Source: Candidatus Poribacteria bacterium
GTDB lineage: Bacteria > Poribacteria > WGA-4E > PCPOR2b
Length of the DNA stretch: 35,592 nucleotides
Direction: 5' to 3'
Assembly: GCA_022826645.1 (NCBI GenBank)
Contig: JAJDUM010000026.1
Coordinates: 1 to 35,592 of the forward strand
Part shown: positions 1-8,738 of the stretch, piece by piece
Layout: each line of letters begins with the position of its first letter
Position numbering within the stretch: position 1 is the first letter of the stretch
Program-made: the position numbers and the translations under genes
Notes under the pieces: model-generated
What the model was told of the DNA's origin: nothing
Databases searched by the model: none
What the model saw: only the letters and a program-made list of their open reading frames with translations

Positions 1-226
1 TCGGTTTGACAAATTCGGGGACAGGTGTTTTTGGAGGTGAAGTGGAGGCCGCTAACAGTTTCGACACCTGCTGTTCCAATTCGGTTATACGGACGCGTAA
101 TGCCTGATTTTCAGCTTCCAATTCGGCAATACGAGCAATTACTGTTGTTCCCTTGTATTCGTCATAGTGATGCGTTGAATCCTCCGTAGCAAGCAACCGT
201 GCCCAATGCTGCACAGATTTCGCCAC
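1..226 (-). CDS. Coiled-coil protein, N-terminal part (runs off window)
   Basis: An open frame reads leftward off the window from a GTG at 226, giving about 75 residues. Residues ~30-55 form a clear leucine/isoleucine heptad coiled coil (IAELEAENQALRVRITELEQ), followed by a Ser/Pro/Lys stretch (TSPPKTPVPEFVKP). This order, a short helical start, an ELEAENQALR coil and then a proline-rich linker, resembles the N-terminus of IS66-type transposases, but no catalytic region lies inside the window, so the assignment is only a suggestion. The frame stays open upstream to about position 310, so the start is uncertain and no strong ribosome-binding site was seen. It is divergent from the DUF433 gene at 346. 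Confidence 0.45.
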   Translation of the reverse strand, partial: MAKSVQHWARLLATEDSTHHYDEYKGTTVIARIAELEAENQALRVRITELEQQVSKLLAASTSPPKTPVPEFVKP

Positions 227-345
227 TCTTACAAACTGAACTAAACAGTTACGATTTCTTATTCGCTTATGCGTTTTCGTGCATCTCTGGTCGCTAGAAC
301 GATACTGTCTTCAATCTTGCTATCCCAAGTTTAGAGGAGATAAAA

Positions 346-576
346 ATGGAGAAATTAGATCGAATCCAAATCAATCCCAAAGTTTGCCTTGGTCAACCTG
401 TAATTCGAGGCACGCGAATTACGTTAAGCGTGATTCTTAAAATGCTGGGCGGCGGCAGCTCGGTTGAAGATGTCATTAAAGCCTATCCGGAATTGGAGGT
501 TGATGATGTAAAGCAGACGATGAAGTATGCCGCATGGGTGGTTTCAGACCGGCTTTCCACGACTCCATCAATGTAG
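346..576 (+). CDS. DUF433 domain antitoxin-like protein
   Basis: A 76-residue protein matching the DUF433 family (COG2442): an N-terminal DRIQINPKVCLGQPVIRGTRI segment and a helix-turn-helix-like middle (MLGGGSSVEDVIKAYPELEVDDV). DUF433 proteins are usually antitoxins encoded directly upstream of a PIN-like DUF5615 protein, as here. The start ATG at 346 has a good Shine-Dalgarno (AGAGGAGAT, about 7 nt upstream). The partner begins 9 nt after this stop, so the two are almost certainly one transcript. The C-terminus (SDRLSTTPSM) is slightly longer than the minimal domain. Family membership is clear; the antitoxin role is inferred from family and neighbour. Confidence 0.88.
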   Translation: MEKLDRIQINPKVCLGQPVIRGTRITLSVILKMLGGGSSVEDVIKAYPELEVDDVKQTMKYAAWVVSDRLSTTPSM

Positions 577-585
577 GGATTCCGG

Positions 586-903
586 ATGACTTCACTCCGT
601 TTTCTGGCTGATATGAATCTTTCACCGACGACCGTTGCGGTTTGCACCAACAGGGATGGGACATAATCAGAGTTTCACAGGTTTTGCCGATGGATACCGA
701 AGATTCTGAAATCCTCAAGTTTGCCCGCCAACAAAACCGCGTTATTGTTACACAGGATTTGGACTTTTCCGAATTAGTGGCGTTGAGAGGGTATGCAAGA
801 CCCAGCTTGATTACCCTCCGCTTATTCGTCTCTGATCCCGAAACAATTACACGGACGTTACGGGGGGGGGGGTATGCTTCAGATTGAAGAGGCGCTCATG
901 TAA
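586..903 (+). pseudogene. DUF5615 PIN-like toxin, two frameshifts
   Basis: This is the expected partner of the DUF433 protein. From ATG 586 the frame gives MTSLRFLADMNLSPTTVAV, the normal N-terminus with the first conserved Asp. The continuation (LHQQGWDIIRVSQVLPMDTED, then VIVTQDLDFSELVALRG with the DxDF acidic motif) lies in another frame, so one base is missing near 638-642. A second shift occurs at a run of eleven G (862-872): the current frame ends GGGYASD at 887, whereas the next frame gives the family-like tail MLQIEEALM ending with TAA at 901-903. As written only a fragment would be made. The G run could be slippage in vivo (phase variation) or an assembly error; two shifts in one short gene favour error or decay. 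Confidence 0.85.
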
Positions 904-1052
904 GGCTGTGCTGTAAGCATTAATCATCAGACGGTGCGCGTGCGCCGCTTACCAATCCAATAGTTCAAAGTCCGGTTGGCAAATTGGTGCCATCCATGAA
1001 TCCGGAAGACTCCGTACTTCAGACAGAGATTGCGCGATAACCGGGGGAAGCA

Positions 1053-1631
1053 GTGAAAAACCCAAGTATTCATCTCGTTGGCGATAAATCGCAGGCTGGA
1101 ACGTATGTCCTGCGGATTCACCTCAAAAAGGATACTTCATTACAATTCGGACGCTTTAAGAAAGGGAAACTGATTTCACTACCCGCCGGGGATTATGCCT
1201 ACGTCGGCTCCGCACTCTCAGAGAAGGGCGCCACCTCATTGGCAAGACGACTCGTTCGGCACGCAACACGAAGTGGTAACAAACGTCCACACCGTATCCG
1301 AGGGGTTATGATTGAGCGATTCGCCGAATGCGGATTGGGAGATGGAAATCTGCTGCCAAAACGGGGCAAGACGCTGTTCTGGAATGTTGATTTCCTCTTG
1401 GACATGGAAGCAGCCGAGATCGAGGGTTTTTCCGCGATTTGTTCACCTGAACGATTGGAGGATAGACTCGCCAAGGAATTAGAGCAAGATTCACACACTC
1501 AGGTAATTGAGCGCGGCTTGGGTGCGAATGATGTCCCGGGCAACACACATCTGTTGCGCGTCCGTGCCGATGAGTCGTGGTGGGGGTCACTTCCGACGGA
1601 GTTTGCGAACATGATTCGGGATGGCTCGTAA
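1053..1631 (+). CDS. DUF123 (GIY-YIG-like, Uri-type) endonuclease family protein
   Basis: A 192-residue protein. The N-terminal part contains AGTYVLRIHLKKD, then LPAGDYAYVGSAL followed by GATSLARRLVRHAT and PHRIRGVMIE. These are the hallmarks of the DUF123/Uri family, a GIY-YIG-like fold, with the YVGSA tyrosine/glycine motif and a downstream Arg and His. The C-terminal half (FSAICSPERLEDRLAKELEQ and HLLRVRADESWWG) is longer than the minimal domain. GTG at 1053 is chosen because GGGGGAAG lies just upstream; an ATG-led alternative was not seen. Biochemical activity of this family is poorly known; nuclease function is inferred from the fold. Confidence 0.72.
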   Translation: MKNPSIHLVGDKSQAGTYVLRIHLKKDTSLQFGRFKKGKLISLPAGDYAYVGSALSEKGATSLARRLVRHATRSGNKRPHRIRGVMIERFAECGLGDGNLLPKRGKTLFWNVDFLLDMEAAEIEGFSAICSPERLEDRLAKELEQDSHTQVIERGLGANDVPGNTHLLRVRADESWWGSLPTEFANMIRDGS

Positions 1632-1682
1632 TCTGAAGCGTGACGCAAGACCGCGCTGTATCGGCAACACAAGATTGACCAA

Positions 1683-2467
1683 ATGAAGTCCTACAAATTT
1701 ACAGATTATACATACTTGGAAATCAAGGACTTTGTTGACGCAGGGTGCTTGGCAATCGTACCAACAGGAGGTACCGAACAGCAAGGCCTGCACTTGCCGA
1801 TAGATTTCGACACATGGTTTGCCGAGACCGTAGCCTTGGCGGCTGCAAAGTACACCGCTCGTTTTCATCAAGTGCGTGCTTTGGTACTGCCGGCAAAATT
1901 CCATTTGGCCCAACACCGGAACATAAAGGGTACGGATCGGGGTATGTCAATATCCCGCATTCAGTTCATGAAGAATACGTCTATTTTGTCCTTGTGTCGC
2001 TCGCGGAACAGGGATTCAGAACCATCGTTATCTGGCGGGGATGCGGCGAGCATCAGCTACATGGGGCAGTAGACAGGTTCAATGCAAGATTTCGTTCTCA
2101 ACGCGTGGCATACCTCCCCTCCACTCCGTACCATGACATTTGGCTGCGTGTAGGCGATCCCGCTGTTCCGTGTGGCCACGCCGACAGCTTTGCAACGTCA
2201 ATCGCCCTGTATCGACGCCCGGAGGCCGTCCGACGCGACGAGATTCCTCCGCCTAACTCCGGTAACGTGGATTGGGCGGATCCACATCTCGATTTCACGA
2301 AATACTCACAAACTGGTGTCATTGGCGACGCGACCCAAGCGAGCGCTGAGTTGGGACGCATGCTATGGAACGAAGTTATATCAATCACGGCAGCGATATT
2401 CAGGGATGTTATGGTCGAGAATGGACTCAAGGGAAGAATGAGGATGGGAGAATCGTGCTCTACCTAA
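1683..2467 (+). pseudogene. Creatininase family amidohydrolase, frameshifted
   Basis: The N-terminal part (MKSYKFTDYTYLEIKDFVDAG, then IVPTGGTEQQGLHLPIDFDT) carries the creatininase metal-site signature E..G.HLP..D, and the frame then goes out of register. The other frame supplies the continuation IPFGPTPEHKGYGSGYVNIPHS, then FRTIVIWRGCGEHQL, DPAVPCGHADSFATS and TGVIGDATQAS. The junction is in the AAAA run near 1897-1901 (one base missing or two extra). Restored, it would be about 260 residues, normal for the family, which are metal-dependent hydrolases of cyclic or linear amides. The usual NGHGGN loop is WRGCGEHQ here. As written only the first ~70 residues would be correct. A sequencing error is a real alternative to a true pseudogene. 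Confidence 0.85.
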
Positions 2468-2575
2468 GAATACGGTTTATGTTATAGTGCTAGTCGCGCC
2501 TTGGGCTTCGCTAACTTGCATCACAGGTTCGCAAACCGGTACAGCGATAAATGACATGCGAATTGAGTTCCCTCC

Positions 2576-3217
2576 ATGAAGGATAGACTGTCTAAATTTT
2601 GCTACGGTGAACCTGTTTTATACCGAGAGCTTGACGAGCAAAGTCAAGTTATTGATGTAAAGCCCGTCACCGTTATTGAAGATTCACATGAGCGAGCAGC
2701 TCTTTGGCTTCCGTTGGGAACACCTGTAAAAAGGCCGGTGTTGTTAGAACATGTTCCCGGCACACCACGTCGTTGGGCGGAAGGATCTTGGGCATTGGTG
2801 GATTCGATTTGGCAATGGGAAGAACTTCTGATTATTGTTCGGCCAGGCGAACGTCGTGCAATCTGGGTGCGATGGTCAGCAGATCGCGTGTTTCAAGGCT
2901 GGTATGTAAACCTCCAAAGTAAACTACAGCGCACGCGTCTGGGTTTTGATATTAGGGATTATCAACTGGATGTTATTGTTGAACCCGACCGTAACTGGAG
3001 ATGGAAGGATCAAGATGAACTTGACCTTGCTGTGGAACTCGGGCGCATGACACCCGAGTTGGGCAAAGCAGTCAGGGCAGAAGGGCAACTAGCAGTTGAA
3101 GAAATTGAGCGCAATGCTGGAACATATTCGGAAGGTTGGGAACACTGGCGCCCCGAGGTGCCGCTAACACGCCCGAAATTGGGAAGAGATTGGAATGATT
3201 TGTCTATGTATGATTAA
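2576..3217 (+). CDS. DUF402 domain protein
   Basis: A 213-residue protein with the DUF402 core: EGSWALVDSIWQWEELLIIV, then FQGWYVNLQSKLQRTRLGFD, IRDYQLDVIVEPDRNWRWKD and QDELDLAVELGRM. The WYVNL..P/R...GFD..D..LD...PD..W.WKDEDE pattern is the family signature (related to phosphatase/RNase-associated FomD-like folds). The long N-terminal segment (residues 1-70) and Trp-rich C-terminus (TYSEGWEHWRPEVPLTRPKL) are common in standalone members. ATG at 2576 follows a poor ribosome-binding site (TTCCCTCC is not SD-like). Specific substrate unknown. It stands alone between a broken gene and a gene-poor gap. Confidence 0.8.
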   Translation: MKDRLSKFCYGEPVLYRELDEQSQVIDVKPVTVIEDSHERAALWLPLGTPVKRPVLLEHVPGTPRRWAEGSWALVDSIWQWEELLIIVRPGERRAIWVRWSADRVFQGWYVNLQSKLQRTRLGFDIRDYQLDVIVEPDRNWRWKDQDELDLAVELGRMTPELGKAVRAEGQLAVEEIERNAGTYSEGWEHWRPEVPLTRPKLGRDWNDLSMYD

Positions 3218-3624
3218 CTGGAAAATATCCGCGTCATCTTCCACAGTGTTCACGTAGGTTCCTACGACATTTGACCTTCGGCAACCCGCATACGCGGAGG
3301 CGAGGATTGTGAACACAATGCGCTAGCATAAAGCCCGCAATCCAATGGGGAATTTGTGTTTGTGGTAGTATGAAATCTGATATAGAATTGATGAAAATAC
3401 ACGTGGAAGCACTTCAATAGATACTGGATTGATCTGAGGAGTAAGGCTACAATACCAGCAGGCATGCCGTTACGGATACTTCCCATTATGCGAAATAGGC
3501 ATGCGGAGACTTGCTGATAGTTGTAGAGTATATGATTCATATCGGAATAACTTACGATGGACGCCAGAGTAATCAGACATTTCGAAACGGTTAAAGGAGA
3601 GGCGGCAAATTACAAGGAGGAAAT
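3218..3624. other. Gene-free gap with possible decayed coding
   Basis: About 400 bp between DUF402 and the first VOC gene. A short open start at ~3370 (MKSDIELMKIHVEALQ) is followed by several stops in all plus frames, so it may be a degenerate gene, but no family could be named. A Shine-Dalgarno (AAGGAGGAAAT) at 3615-3624 belongs to the VOC gene. No hairpin of note. Confidence 0.35.
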
Positions 3625-3996
3625 ATGATATTAGGTGCATTCTCAGTCAGTCTGAATGTCAAAGACATTCGGACTTCAAAGTCATTCTACGAGAATCTTG
3701 GCTTTCAGGTCTTTGGCGGCGATTTATCCCAGAATTGGCTCATTATGAAAAATGGTAGTTGTACGATTGGATTGTTTCAAGGAATGTTTGAAAAGAACAT
3801 CCTGACTTTCAATCCGGGTTGGGACGAAAATGCCACCAAACTTGATTCATTTACTGATGTCAGAGAACTCCAACGGCAGCTTAAGACAAAAGGTATCAAA
3901 ATAGATACGGAAGCAGATGAGGAGGTTTCAGGCCCGGGAAGTTTTGTTGTAGTCGACCCGGACGGTAATCCCATTCTTGTCGATCAGCATGTATAA
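3625..3996 (+). CDS. VOC (glyoxalase/bleomycin-resistance fold) protein
   Basis: A 123-residue single VOC domain: N-terminal beta strand and helix ([28 protein letters not shown]), a central strand ([23 protein letters not shown]), and the C-terminal motif [20 protein letters not shown]. Two half-modules of the beta-alpha-beta-beta-beta fold are recognisable. Glyoxalase-type metal ligands are only partly visible, so the substrate cannot be assigned; the GLFQG and NPG segments resemble Poribacteria and Bacteroidetes proteins of unknown substrate. ATG 3625 has the strong site AAGGAGG eight bases upstream. Confidence 0.85.
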   Translation: MILGAFSVSLNVKDIRTSKSFYENLGFQVFGGDLSQNWLIMKNGSCTIGLFQGMFEKNILTFNPGWDENATKLDSFTDVRELQRQLKTKGIKIDTEADEEVSGPGSFVVVDPDGNPILVDQHV

Positions 3997-4072
3997 GACT
4001 TTGAAGTAACCGTGCGTTCAACGGCGAATAACTCGGCGATGCCGGTGACTAACAATACACAAGGACAAACAA

Positions 4073-4570
4073 ATGATATTTCGAATTTCAACCAAACTAG
4101 GGAAGAAGATACATGTGACTCCGGACAAGATTTTGCCGGTTGATCCCAATCCATTTGCGGACTGGTCGGCAAATCTGTTCACCGTCGGCCGTTCCCAATA
4201 CGTGCTCATTACCAACACGATTTCGCTCTATTCCGTAGTCATGATCGGACGAGGACTGAGGGATGAACGTTCGTTCTGCAAGGGGATTACAGACTACATG
4301 AGTGATTTCATGCGCTCGGATGGACATGAACCGACATTTGAGAAGTTCATCGTTCCATCAATGGATACCGTCCGTTTTTCAAAGGCACTTAACCGATCGG
4401 TAACCGGCTCAATGAATGATTTCATATTTCAGGCGAAATACGAGCTGATAGAACCAAAACTGTCACTAAACGAGATTTCGTTTCTCCTGAACGAATGCCC
4501 AATGTCGTATTTGGATCGTGGCATGCCAAAGGATGTCTTTCAGGAACTCGCAAACAACAGAGGCAATTGA
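4073..4570 (+). CDS. DUF6933 family protein
   Basis: A 165-residue protein starting MIFRISTKLGKKIHV and containing NPFADWSANLFTVGRSQYVL, ITNTISLYSVVMIGRG and FEKFIVPSMDTVRFSKALNR. This pattern (conserved N-P-F-x-D-W-x-A-N-L-F, then TN..SLYSVV..G+G) is that of the DUF6933 family, whose function is unknown. The C-terminal half ends NECPMSYLDRGMPKDVF. There is no signal peptide or membrane segment. It follows a VOC gene by 76 nt and precedes an MBL hydrolase by 88 nt, all on the same strand, so co-transcription is possible but not shown. Confidence 0.75.
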   Translation: MIFRISTKLGKKIHVTPDKILPVDPNPFADWSANLFTVGRSQYVLITNTISLYSVVMIGRGLRDERSFCKGITDYMSDFMRSDGHEPTFEKFIVPSMDTVRFSKALNRSVTGSMNDFIFQAKYELIEPKLSLNEISFLLNECPMSYLDRGMPKDVFQELANNRGN

Positions 4571-4658
4571 TATCTGACTGCCGCCCGGGTAGGCACACTT
4601 TTATCGGCAGTAACAGAAAGTATCCATTGCGGACGAAACTTGGAGGGCAGCCTAACGG

Positions 4659-5525
4659 ATGCAAGTGACCTTTCTCGGAACAGGGGCGGCGCCAGCCATG
4701 CCAAGTCCTTTCTGCGCCTGCTACGTGTGTACGAATGCCAGAAGGGTTGGCGGGAAAAACCTGCGCCGGCGATCATCAATTATCATAAACGATGATTTGC
4801 TTGTAGACATCGGACCCGACATAGCAACCGCGTCGTTCGCACACGGTCTTTCTCTTGCCTGCATCAACGTCTGTCTACAAACCCACGCTCACGAAGACCA
4901 TTTTGATGCCGAGTTCATTGTCTCCAGACACGCAGAATACGGAACAGAGGTCTCCCGTGATTTACTCTTTGTTGGTTCCAGTGAAACTCTGAGAGCGGTT
5001 GATGGGATTGTGGGTCGAAGGTCTAGCTATGGGAGTATTTTCGATCCAAACACACAAACGGCGCTAAAGATGAATGTGTTATGTGTTGCGCCGTACGAGA
5101 CTTGCATGGTAGGAAACTACCGCGTAACCGGAATTCCTGCCAACCACGGCACAGCACAAGGATCTCTGCTGTATTCAATTGAGCAAGAAAACCATGCAGT
5201 ATTCTACGGCACCGACACGTCGGTTCTGTCCGAGGAAGTCTGGGAGCATCTTACCCTCCTCGGCACACGGTATGACTTACTCGTTCTTGATCACACCTAT
5301 GGAATAGGTTTTGACTCAAGACCGGCAGACCATCTGGGTTCAGGAGATGTCATCGCTCACGGCGATCGATTTCGCGAAAGTGGATTGCTCAAGGACAACG
5401 GGATAGTTTATGCGACTCATATCTCTCACGAGGGGAACTTAGAACACGATGAGCTCGACGAGTATGCAGGTAGACACGGCTACCGTGTGGCGTTTGACGG
5501 GCTGAGATTAGTGTTGGAGGGCTGA
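4659..5525 (+). CDS. MBL-fold metallo-hydrolase, PhnP-like
   Basis: A 288-residue metallo-beta-lactamase fold protein. MQVTFLGTGAAPAMPSPFCACYVC opens the first strand, and the Cys-x-Cys..C pattern resembles PhnP-type enzymes. The HxHxDH motif is THAHEDH (residues ~75-81), followed by an Asp in the strand VFYGTDTSVL and a His in ANHGTAQGS and ATHISHEG. The protein is probably a cyclic-phosphodiester or similar hydrolase that uses two metals; substrate is not determined. Start ATG 4659 has GGAGGG upstream. A following gap of 800 bp ends this run of genes. Confidence 0.83.
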   Translation: MQVTFLGTGAAPAMPSPFCACYVCTNARRVGGKNLRRRSSIIINDDLLVDIGPDIATASFAHGLSLACINVCLQTHAHEDHFDAEFIVSRHAEYGTEVSRDLLFVGSSETLRAVDGIVGRRSSYGSIFDPNTQTALKMNVLCVAPYETCMVGNYRVTGIPANHGTAQGSLLYSIEQENHAVFYGTDTSVLSEEVWEHLTLLGTRYDLLVLDHTYGIGFDSRPADHLGSGDVIAHGDRFRESGLLKDNGIVYATHISHEGNLEHDELDEYAGRHGYRVAFDGLRLVLEG

Positions 5526-6325
5526 AGGAGCGGTTTGTGCTTGCGGCATTCGGCAACTCCGTGACACGTACAGGATTGGCAATCCTTTAGAGCCTGATTG
5601 AAAATTCTAGGTATGCCCCGACGGATGCCATTTAGTAGTCCTGCGAAATTTCATACTTTTCATAACAAACAGGCATATCCAGTAAGGACCAAGAACGGTT
5701 GAAAACTCTTGCTATGACTAGCTTCTTGACAGTTTCGACATTACGGCTGTAAAGACGTTGTTATGAAATTTTGTTATGAAAAACCGTGATTGCATTTCTA
5801 AACAGTTGAGACATTAGATTGACGTTTGGAACAAGGTTGTTTAGAGCTTGTTTACACCGCGGAAGGACAAAACCATTTTAGGTCGTTTAGACTTCGTACA
5901 TCGTCGGGTATCCCATGCGCTCCAGACAGGCGTAGGGGATTTTAACCGTATGATCTATTCTGTTAGGCCGCTGAAAAAGCCGACGGCGATGTTTTAGACT
6001 ACACAGTATGTGAAAACTCTTATATCATTTTGTGAAAATCTCTGTTTCACTAGGAACTCCATCGCACGCGCTAAGCTCGACTTTTTACATCTCAGCAGCA
6101 TGACGAACGGTGTCAATCGAGCGTTCCGGAAATTTGTTTGGTGCAGCCTAGAACGTACGTGGTAACAAAAGGTCGCGATTCGGAGATCGCTCCTACGGTA
6201 CGGTAATAGCGTTGAAACGCGCAATAAATTGCACTACTACAAACTAACGCACTATGGATTAGTTGACTAAAAAGTTACCATTTCAGTATTGCGGCAGATA
6301 AATCCCAATCTCGGAGAAATCGGTA
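5526..6325. other. Gene-free gap with repeat fragments
   Basis: Eight hundred bases without a supportable gene. At 5588-5605 TTTAGAGCCTGATTGAAA resembles the left end of MITE-1, but no matching right end was found, so it may be a relic. At 6172-6196 is a copy of the GTCGCGATTCGGAGATCGC repeat. A 231-bp minus open frame (5994-6224) is composition noise. Confidence 0.5.
6172..6196 (+). repeat. R25 repeat copy (GTCGCGA..GGAGATCGCTCCTAC)
   Basis: Full 25-bp copy of the dispersed sequence. Other copies lie at 10744, 21491, 21661 and 25502 (inverted). It sits in a gene-free gap; no open frame crosses it. Confidence 0.75.
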
Positions 6326-7066
6326 ATGGATTCGATGATGGTCAGACACTACGAGACTGTCAACGTTGAGGCAACGCGACTCGCTCAGGGAATCCACCGC
6401 CTAGAATTTGAAAGAACGAAGGAAATCCTGCTGAGATATCTGCCGCCGCCACCCGCCCATATACTTGATGTTGGAAGCGGACCGGGGGCATACGCTTTCT
6501 GGCTGGCGGAAAAATCGTATGAAGTGCATCTGATGGACATCGTTCCTTTGCATGTGGAACAGGCAAAGGCTGCGGACGAAGACGGGATGCTTGCCAACAT
6601 CTGCCAAGGGGAGGCCAGAAGTCTTGATTTCGAGTCCGACTCCATGGATGCCGTGTTATTGCTAGGACCGCTCTATCACCTTCAGGAAGGTTCGGATCGA
6701 ATTCGGGCACTCAAAGAAACTCGCTGCGTCTTGAAGAAGGGCGGCTTAGCTTTCTGTGCTGTTATATCGAGGTTCGCGCCTCTTCTTGATGGATTGAGGC
6801 AGGGGTTGTTGTCTGATCTCGACTTTCGTGAGACTGTGCAAAATGACTTGAAAGATGCAAAACACTTAAATCCGAAAGAGGTCCCACAGTATTTCACGAC
6901 AGCATACTTGCATAGACCAGAGGAATTGCCCGAAGAAATTGAAGAAGCGGGACTTCGGCATTTGAAAACAGTAGGACTAGAGGGGCCCGCATGGCTGTTG
7001 GGAGATTTTGAGGAGCAGTGGGCGCACATTGAAGGTCGAGAGATTATTCTTGAGGCGCTCGCCTAA
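6326..7066 (+). CDS. Class I SAM-dependent methyltransferase, C-terminus frameshifted
   Basis: A 246-residue protein with SAM motif I ILDVGSGPGAYAFWLAE (residues 46-62), acidic loop YEVHLMDIVPLH, motif SMDAVLLLGPLYHL and FCAVISRFA. It is probably an SAM-dependent methyltransferase of small molecules. The present frame stops after IILEALA. One base inserted near 7058-7062 would continue in the next frame as RLIEGERTLISVSAHILGIAQKI, ending with TAG at 7129-7131. That matches the usual tail of these proteins (..SAHLLAVGRK), so the apparent early stop is a frameshift, not a natural end. The catalytic domain itself is complete. Start ATG 6326 has a purine-rich GGAGAAA upstream; an ATG at 6335 is possible. 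Confidence 0.82.
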   Translation: MDSMMVRHYETVNVEATRLAQGIHRLEFERTKEILLRYLPPPPAHILDVGSGPGAYAFWLAEKSYEVHLMDIVPLHVEQAKAADEDGMLANICQGEARSLDFESDSMDAVLLLGPLYHLQEGSDRIRALKETRCVLKKGGLAFCAVISRFAPLLDGLRQGLLSDLDFRETVQNDLKDAKHLNPKEVPQYFTTAYLHRPEELPEEIEEAGLRHLKTVGLEGPAWLLGDFEEQWAHIEGREIILEALA

Positions 7067-7376
7067 TAGAAGGCGAAAGGACACTTATAAGCGTCAGCGC
7101 ACATATCTTGGGGATAGCGCAAAAGATATAGAGCCAAAGCAATGCCACCCTTCCTATGGCATTAATCTTAGGGAGAGAGCCGCTCAATCTGTCTAAGAGA
7201 TGGGTGAATTCATACTTTTCTAGAAAAGTACACCGGAAGGAAATTCTAATGTTTCCCATCTACGGATTAAACGCAAACTAGGCGCAGACCGAAAACGTGA
7301 TATGGTGATTGCTATTCTGATACACTTATTCATGCGAATTGCCTCCGCATCTAATTCTCAGAAAGGAAAAAAATCC

Positions 7377-7766
7377 ATGATTAAAAAAATAGCTACGGCC
7401 GCCATCTATGTGTCCGATCAGGAAGTTGCCAACCGCTTTTGGGAAAAACAGGTCGGGTTTGAAATACGCAGAGATTTGTCCATGGGTGCCGAAGCCAGAT
7501 GGCTTGAAATGGCGCCGCCGGGTGCCGATTCCTGCATCGTCATTTTTCCCAAAAGCATGATGGAAGATTGGGCTGAGCGAAAGCCGTCGCTCGTGTTTGA
7601 ATGCGACGATATTGAAGAAACCCACAAGTCAATGGCGGAGCGGGGTGTGCAGTTTTCTCACAAGCCTAAAGAATTGCCCTGGGGCAAATTCGCCATCTTC
7701 CTCGATCCGGAGGGTAATTGGTACGGTTTGCGGGAAATACCAAAATCAAACTCTCAACGTGACTAG
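7377..7766 (+). CDS. VOC family protein
   Basis: About 129 residues of VOC fold: MIKKIATAAIYVSDQEVANRF, WEKQVGFEIRRDL, RWLEMAPPGADSCIVIFPK, then LVFECDDIEETHKSMAERGV and KFAIFLDPEGNWYGLREI. Candidate metal residues include the Glu of VFECDD and the last-strand Glu in YGLRE. Start ATG 7377 is preferred over an upstream GTG at 7302 because AGAAAGGA lies just before it and the extra N-terminal residues do not fit the family. It is ~320 bp from the other VOC-class reading run and alone between two longer gaps. Confidence 0.85.
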   Translation: MIKKIATAAIYVSDQEVANRFWEKQVGFEIRRDLSMGAEARWLEMAPPGADSCIVIFPKSMMEDWAERKPSLVFECDDIEETHKSMAERGVQFSHKPKELPWGKFAIFLDPEGNWYGLREIPKSNSQRD

Positions 7767-7799
7767 GCAAGGCGGGCATCTAGAGCGAGGAATGGACAC

Positions 7800-8270
7800 A
7801 TGTTGATTCGCATAATCGTGGTATACTGCATGCTCGGGCAGTTGTGCGGATGTGATATCCTTAGACTAGGCGATGACCAACATGTTGACACCCAATCACT
7901 CCTTGACCGCAATCGAAAGATGTGGGACTCGCAAATGGCGTCGAACTATCAGTTCTATTTCCAATGGTCCTGCTACTGCACGATGGACTTTGTAGCCGAA
8001 GTCAATATATCCGTGCGCGAAAATCGGATTCACGGTGCTGTCCTTGTCGAAGGCGATGTTCCGATTCCTCTCGACGCCGCCGTTGAACGCTACAAGGTAG
8101 TGGATGGCCTATTCGATCTACTCCAGTCGGCAATCGACGAAAATGCCCATACTATCACGGCAAAATATCACCCCGAGTTGGGTTATCCAACTGAGGTGTG
8201 GATCGACTATGAGCAAAACTCGGTGGACGAAGAACTGGGGTTCTCAATTCATAATCTAATCTTTGCATAA
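7800..8270 (+). CDS. Lipoprotein, DUF6174-like
   Basis: A 156-residue protein with a short signal peptide and lipobox-like QLCGC (residues ~14-18). The body fits DUF6174: WDSQMASNYQFYFQWSCYCT, VNISVRENRIHGAVLV, GLFDLLQSAIDENAHTITAKY, then ELGYPTEVWIDYEQNSVDEE. These Cys-x-Cys and GYPT..IDY..N..DEE positions are typical of the family. Probably an outer-membrane or periplasm-facing lipoprotein of unknown role. The next gene, ureE, begins 18 nt after its stop, so it may belong to the urease accessory transcript. Confidence 0.7.
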   Translation: MLIRIIVVYCMLGQLCGCDILRLGDDQHVDTQSLLDRNRKMWDSQMASNYQFYFQWSCYCTMDFVAEVNISVRENRIHGAVLVEGDVPIPLDAAVERYKVVDGLFDLLQSAIDENAHTITAKYHPELGYPTEVWIDYEQNSVDEELGFSIHNLIFA

Positions 8271-8288
8271 TCACAAACCGGAAGTACG

Positions 8289-8738
8289 ATGCTCCTCGTC
8301 CAAGAGATTGTCACAGAAGTTGTCAAAGTCCCGTCGCTAGAGCACGATGTAGTAAAATTGGATTGGGAAGCCCGCCAAAAATGCCGCCAACGACTCGAGA
8401 CGGAAGCCGGTCGGGAGATAGGTCTCGCACTGCCTACCGGGACGGTAATGTCTCCCGGAGACATCTTGTATAGGGATGCAGAGGTTGAAATTATCGTTGA
8501 AGGATTGCCCGAAAAGGTGATTGTTCTTCGTCCCGAAACGACTAAGGATTACGGTCTCGTCTGCTATCAGATAGGAAATTTGCACCGCCCTATCGGATTT
8601 GATAACGGTGCGATTCTCGTTCCCTATGAACCCGTCCTTGAGAATCAATTCTGCCGGTTGGGACTTCGTTACATCATTGAGAAACGTGTCTTCACACACG
8701 CCGCCCGTCAATCCGCATCCCATGCCCATGTCCACTGA
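8289..8738 (+). CDS. ureE: Urease accessory protein UreE (nickel chaperone)
   Basis: A 149-residue UreE. The N-terminal peptide-binding-like domain contains KLDWEARQKCRQRLETEAGR and GLALPTGTVMSPGDIL. The C-terminal metal-binding domain has CYQIGNLHRPIGF, where the His of GNxH is the conserved nickel ligand, and ENQFCRLGLRYIIEKRVF. The tail HAARQSASHAHVH is His-bearing, as in many UreE proteins. UreE delivers Ni to the UreF/UreG(/UreD) complex for urease activation in the cytoplasm. The stop overlaps the start of ureF. Confidence 0.93.
   Translation: MLLVQEIVTEVVKVPSLEHDVVKLDWEARQKCRQRLETEAGREIGLALPTGTVMSPGDILYRDAEVEIIVEGLPEKVIVLRPETTKDYGLVCYQIGNLHRPIGFDNGAILVPYEPVLENQFCRLGLRYIIEKRVFTHAARQSASHAHVH

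Noticed and set aside
476..718. Minus open frame opposite the toxin-antitoxin pair
   Set aside because: It lies antisense to clear DUF433/DUF5615 coding sequence.
3262..3540. Minus open frame of 92 codons
   Set aside because: No family resemblance, Cys/His-rich random-looking translation and no ribosome-binding site.
5994..6224. Minus open frame of 76 codons
   Set aside because: Overlaps an R25 repeat copy and has no plausible start signal or family match.
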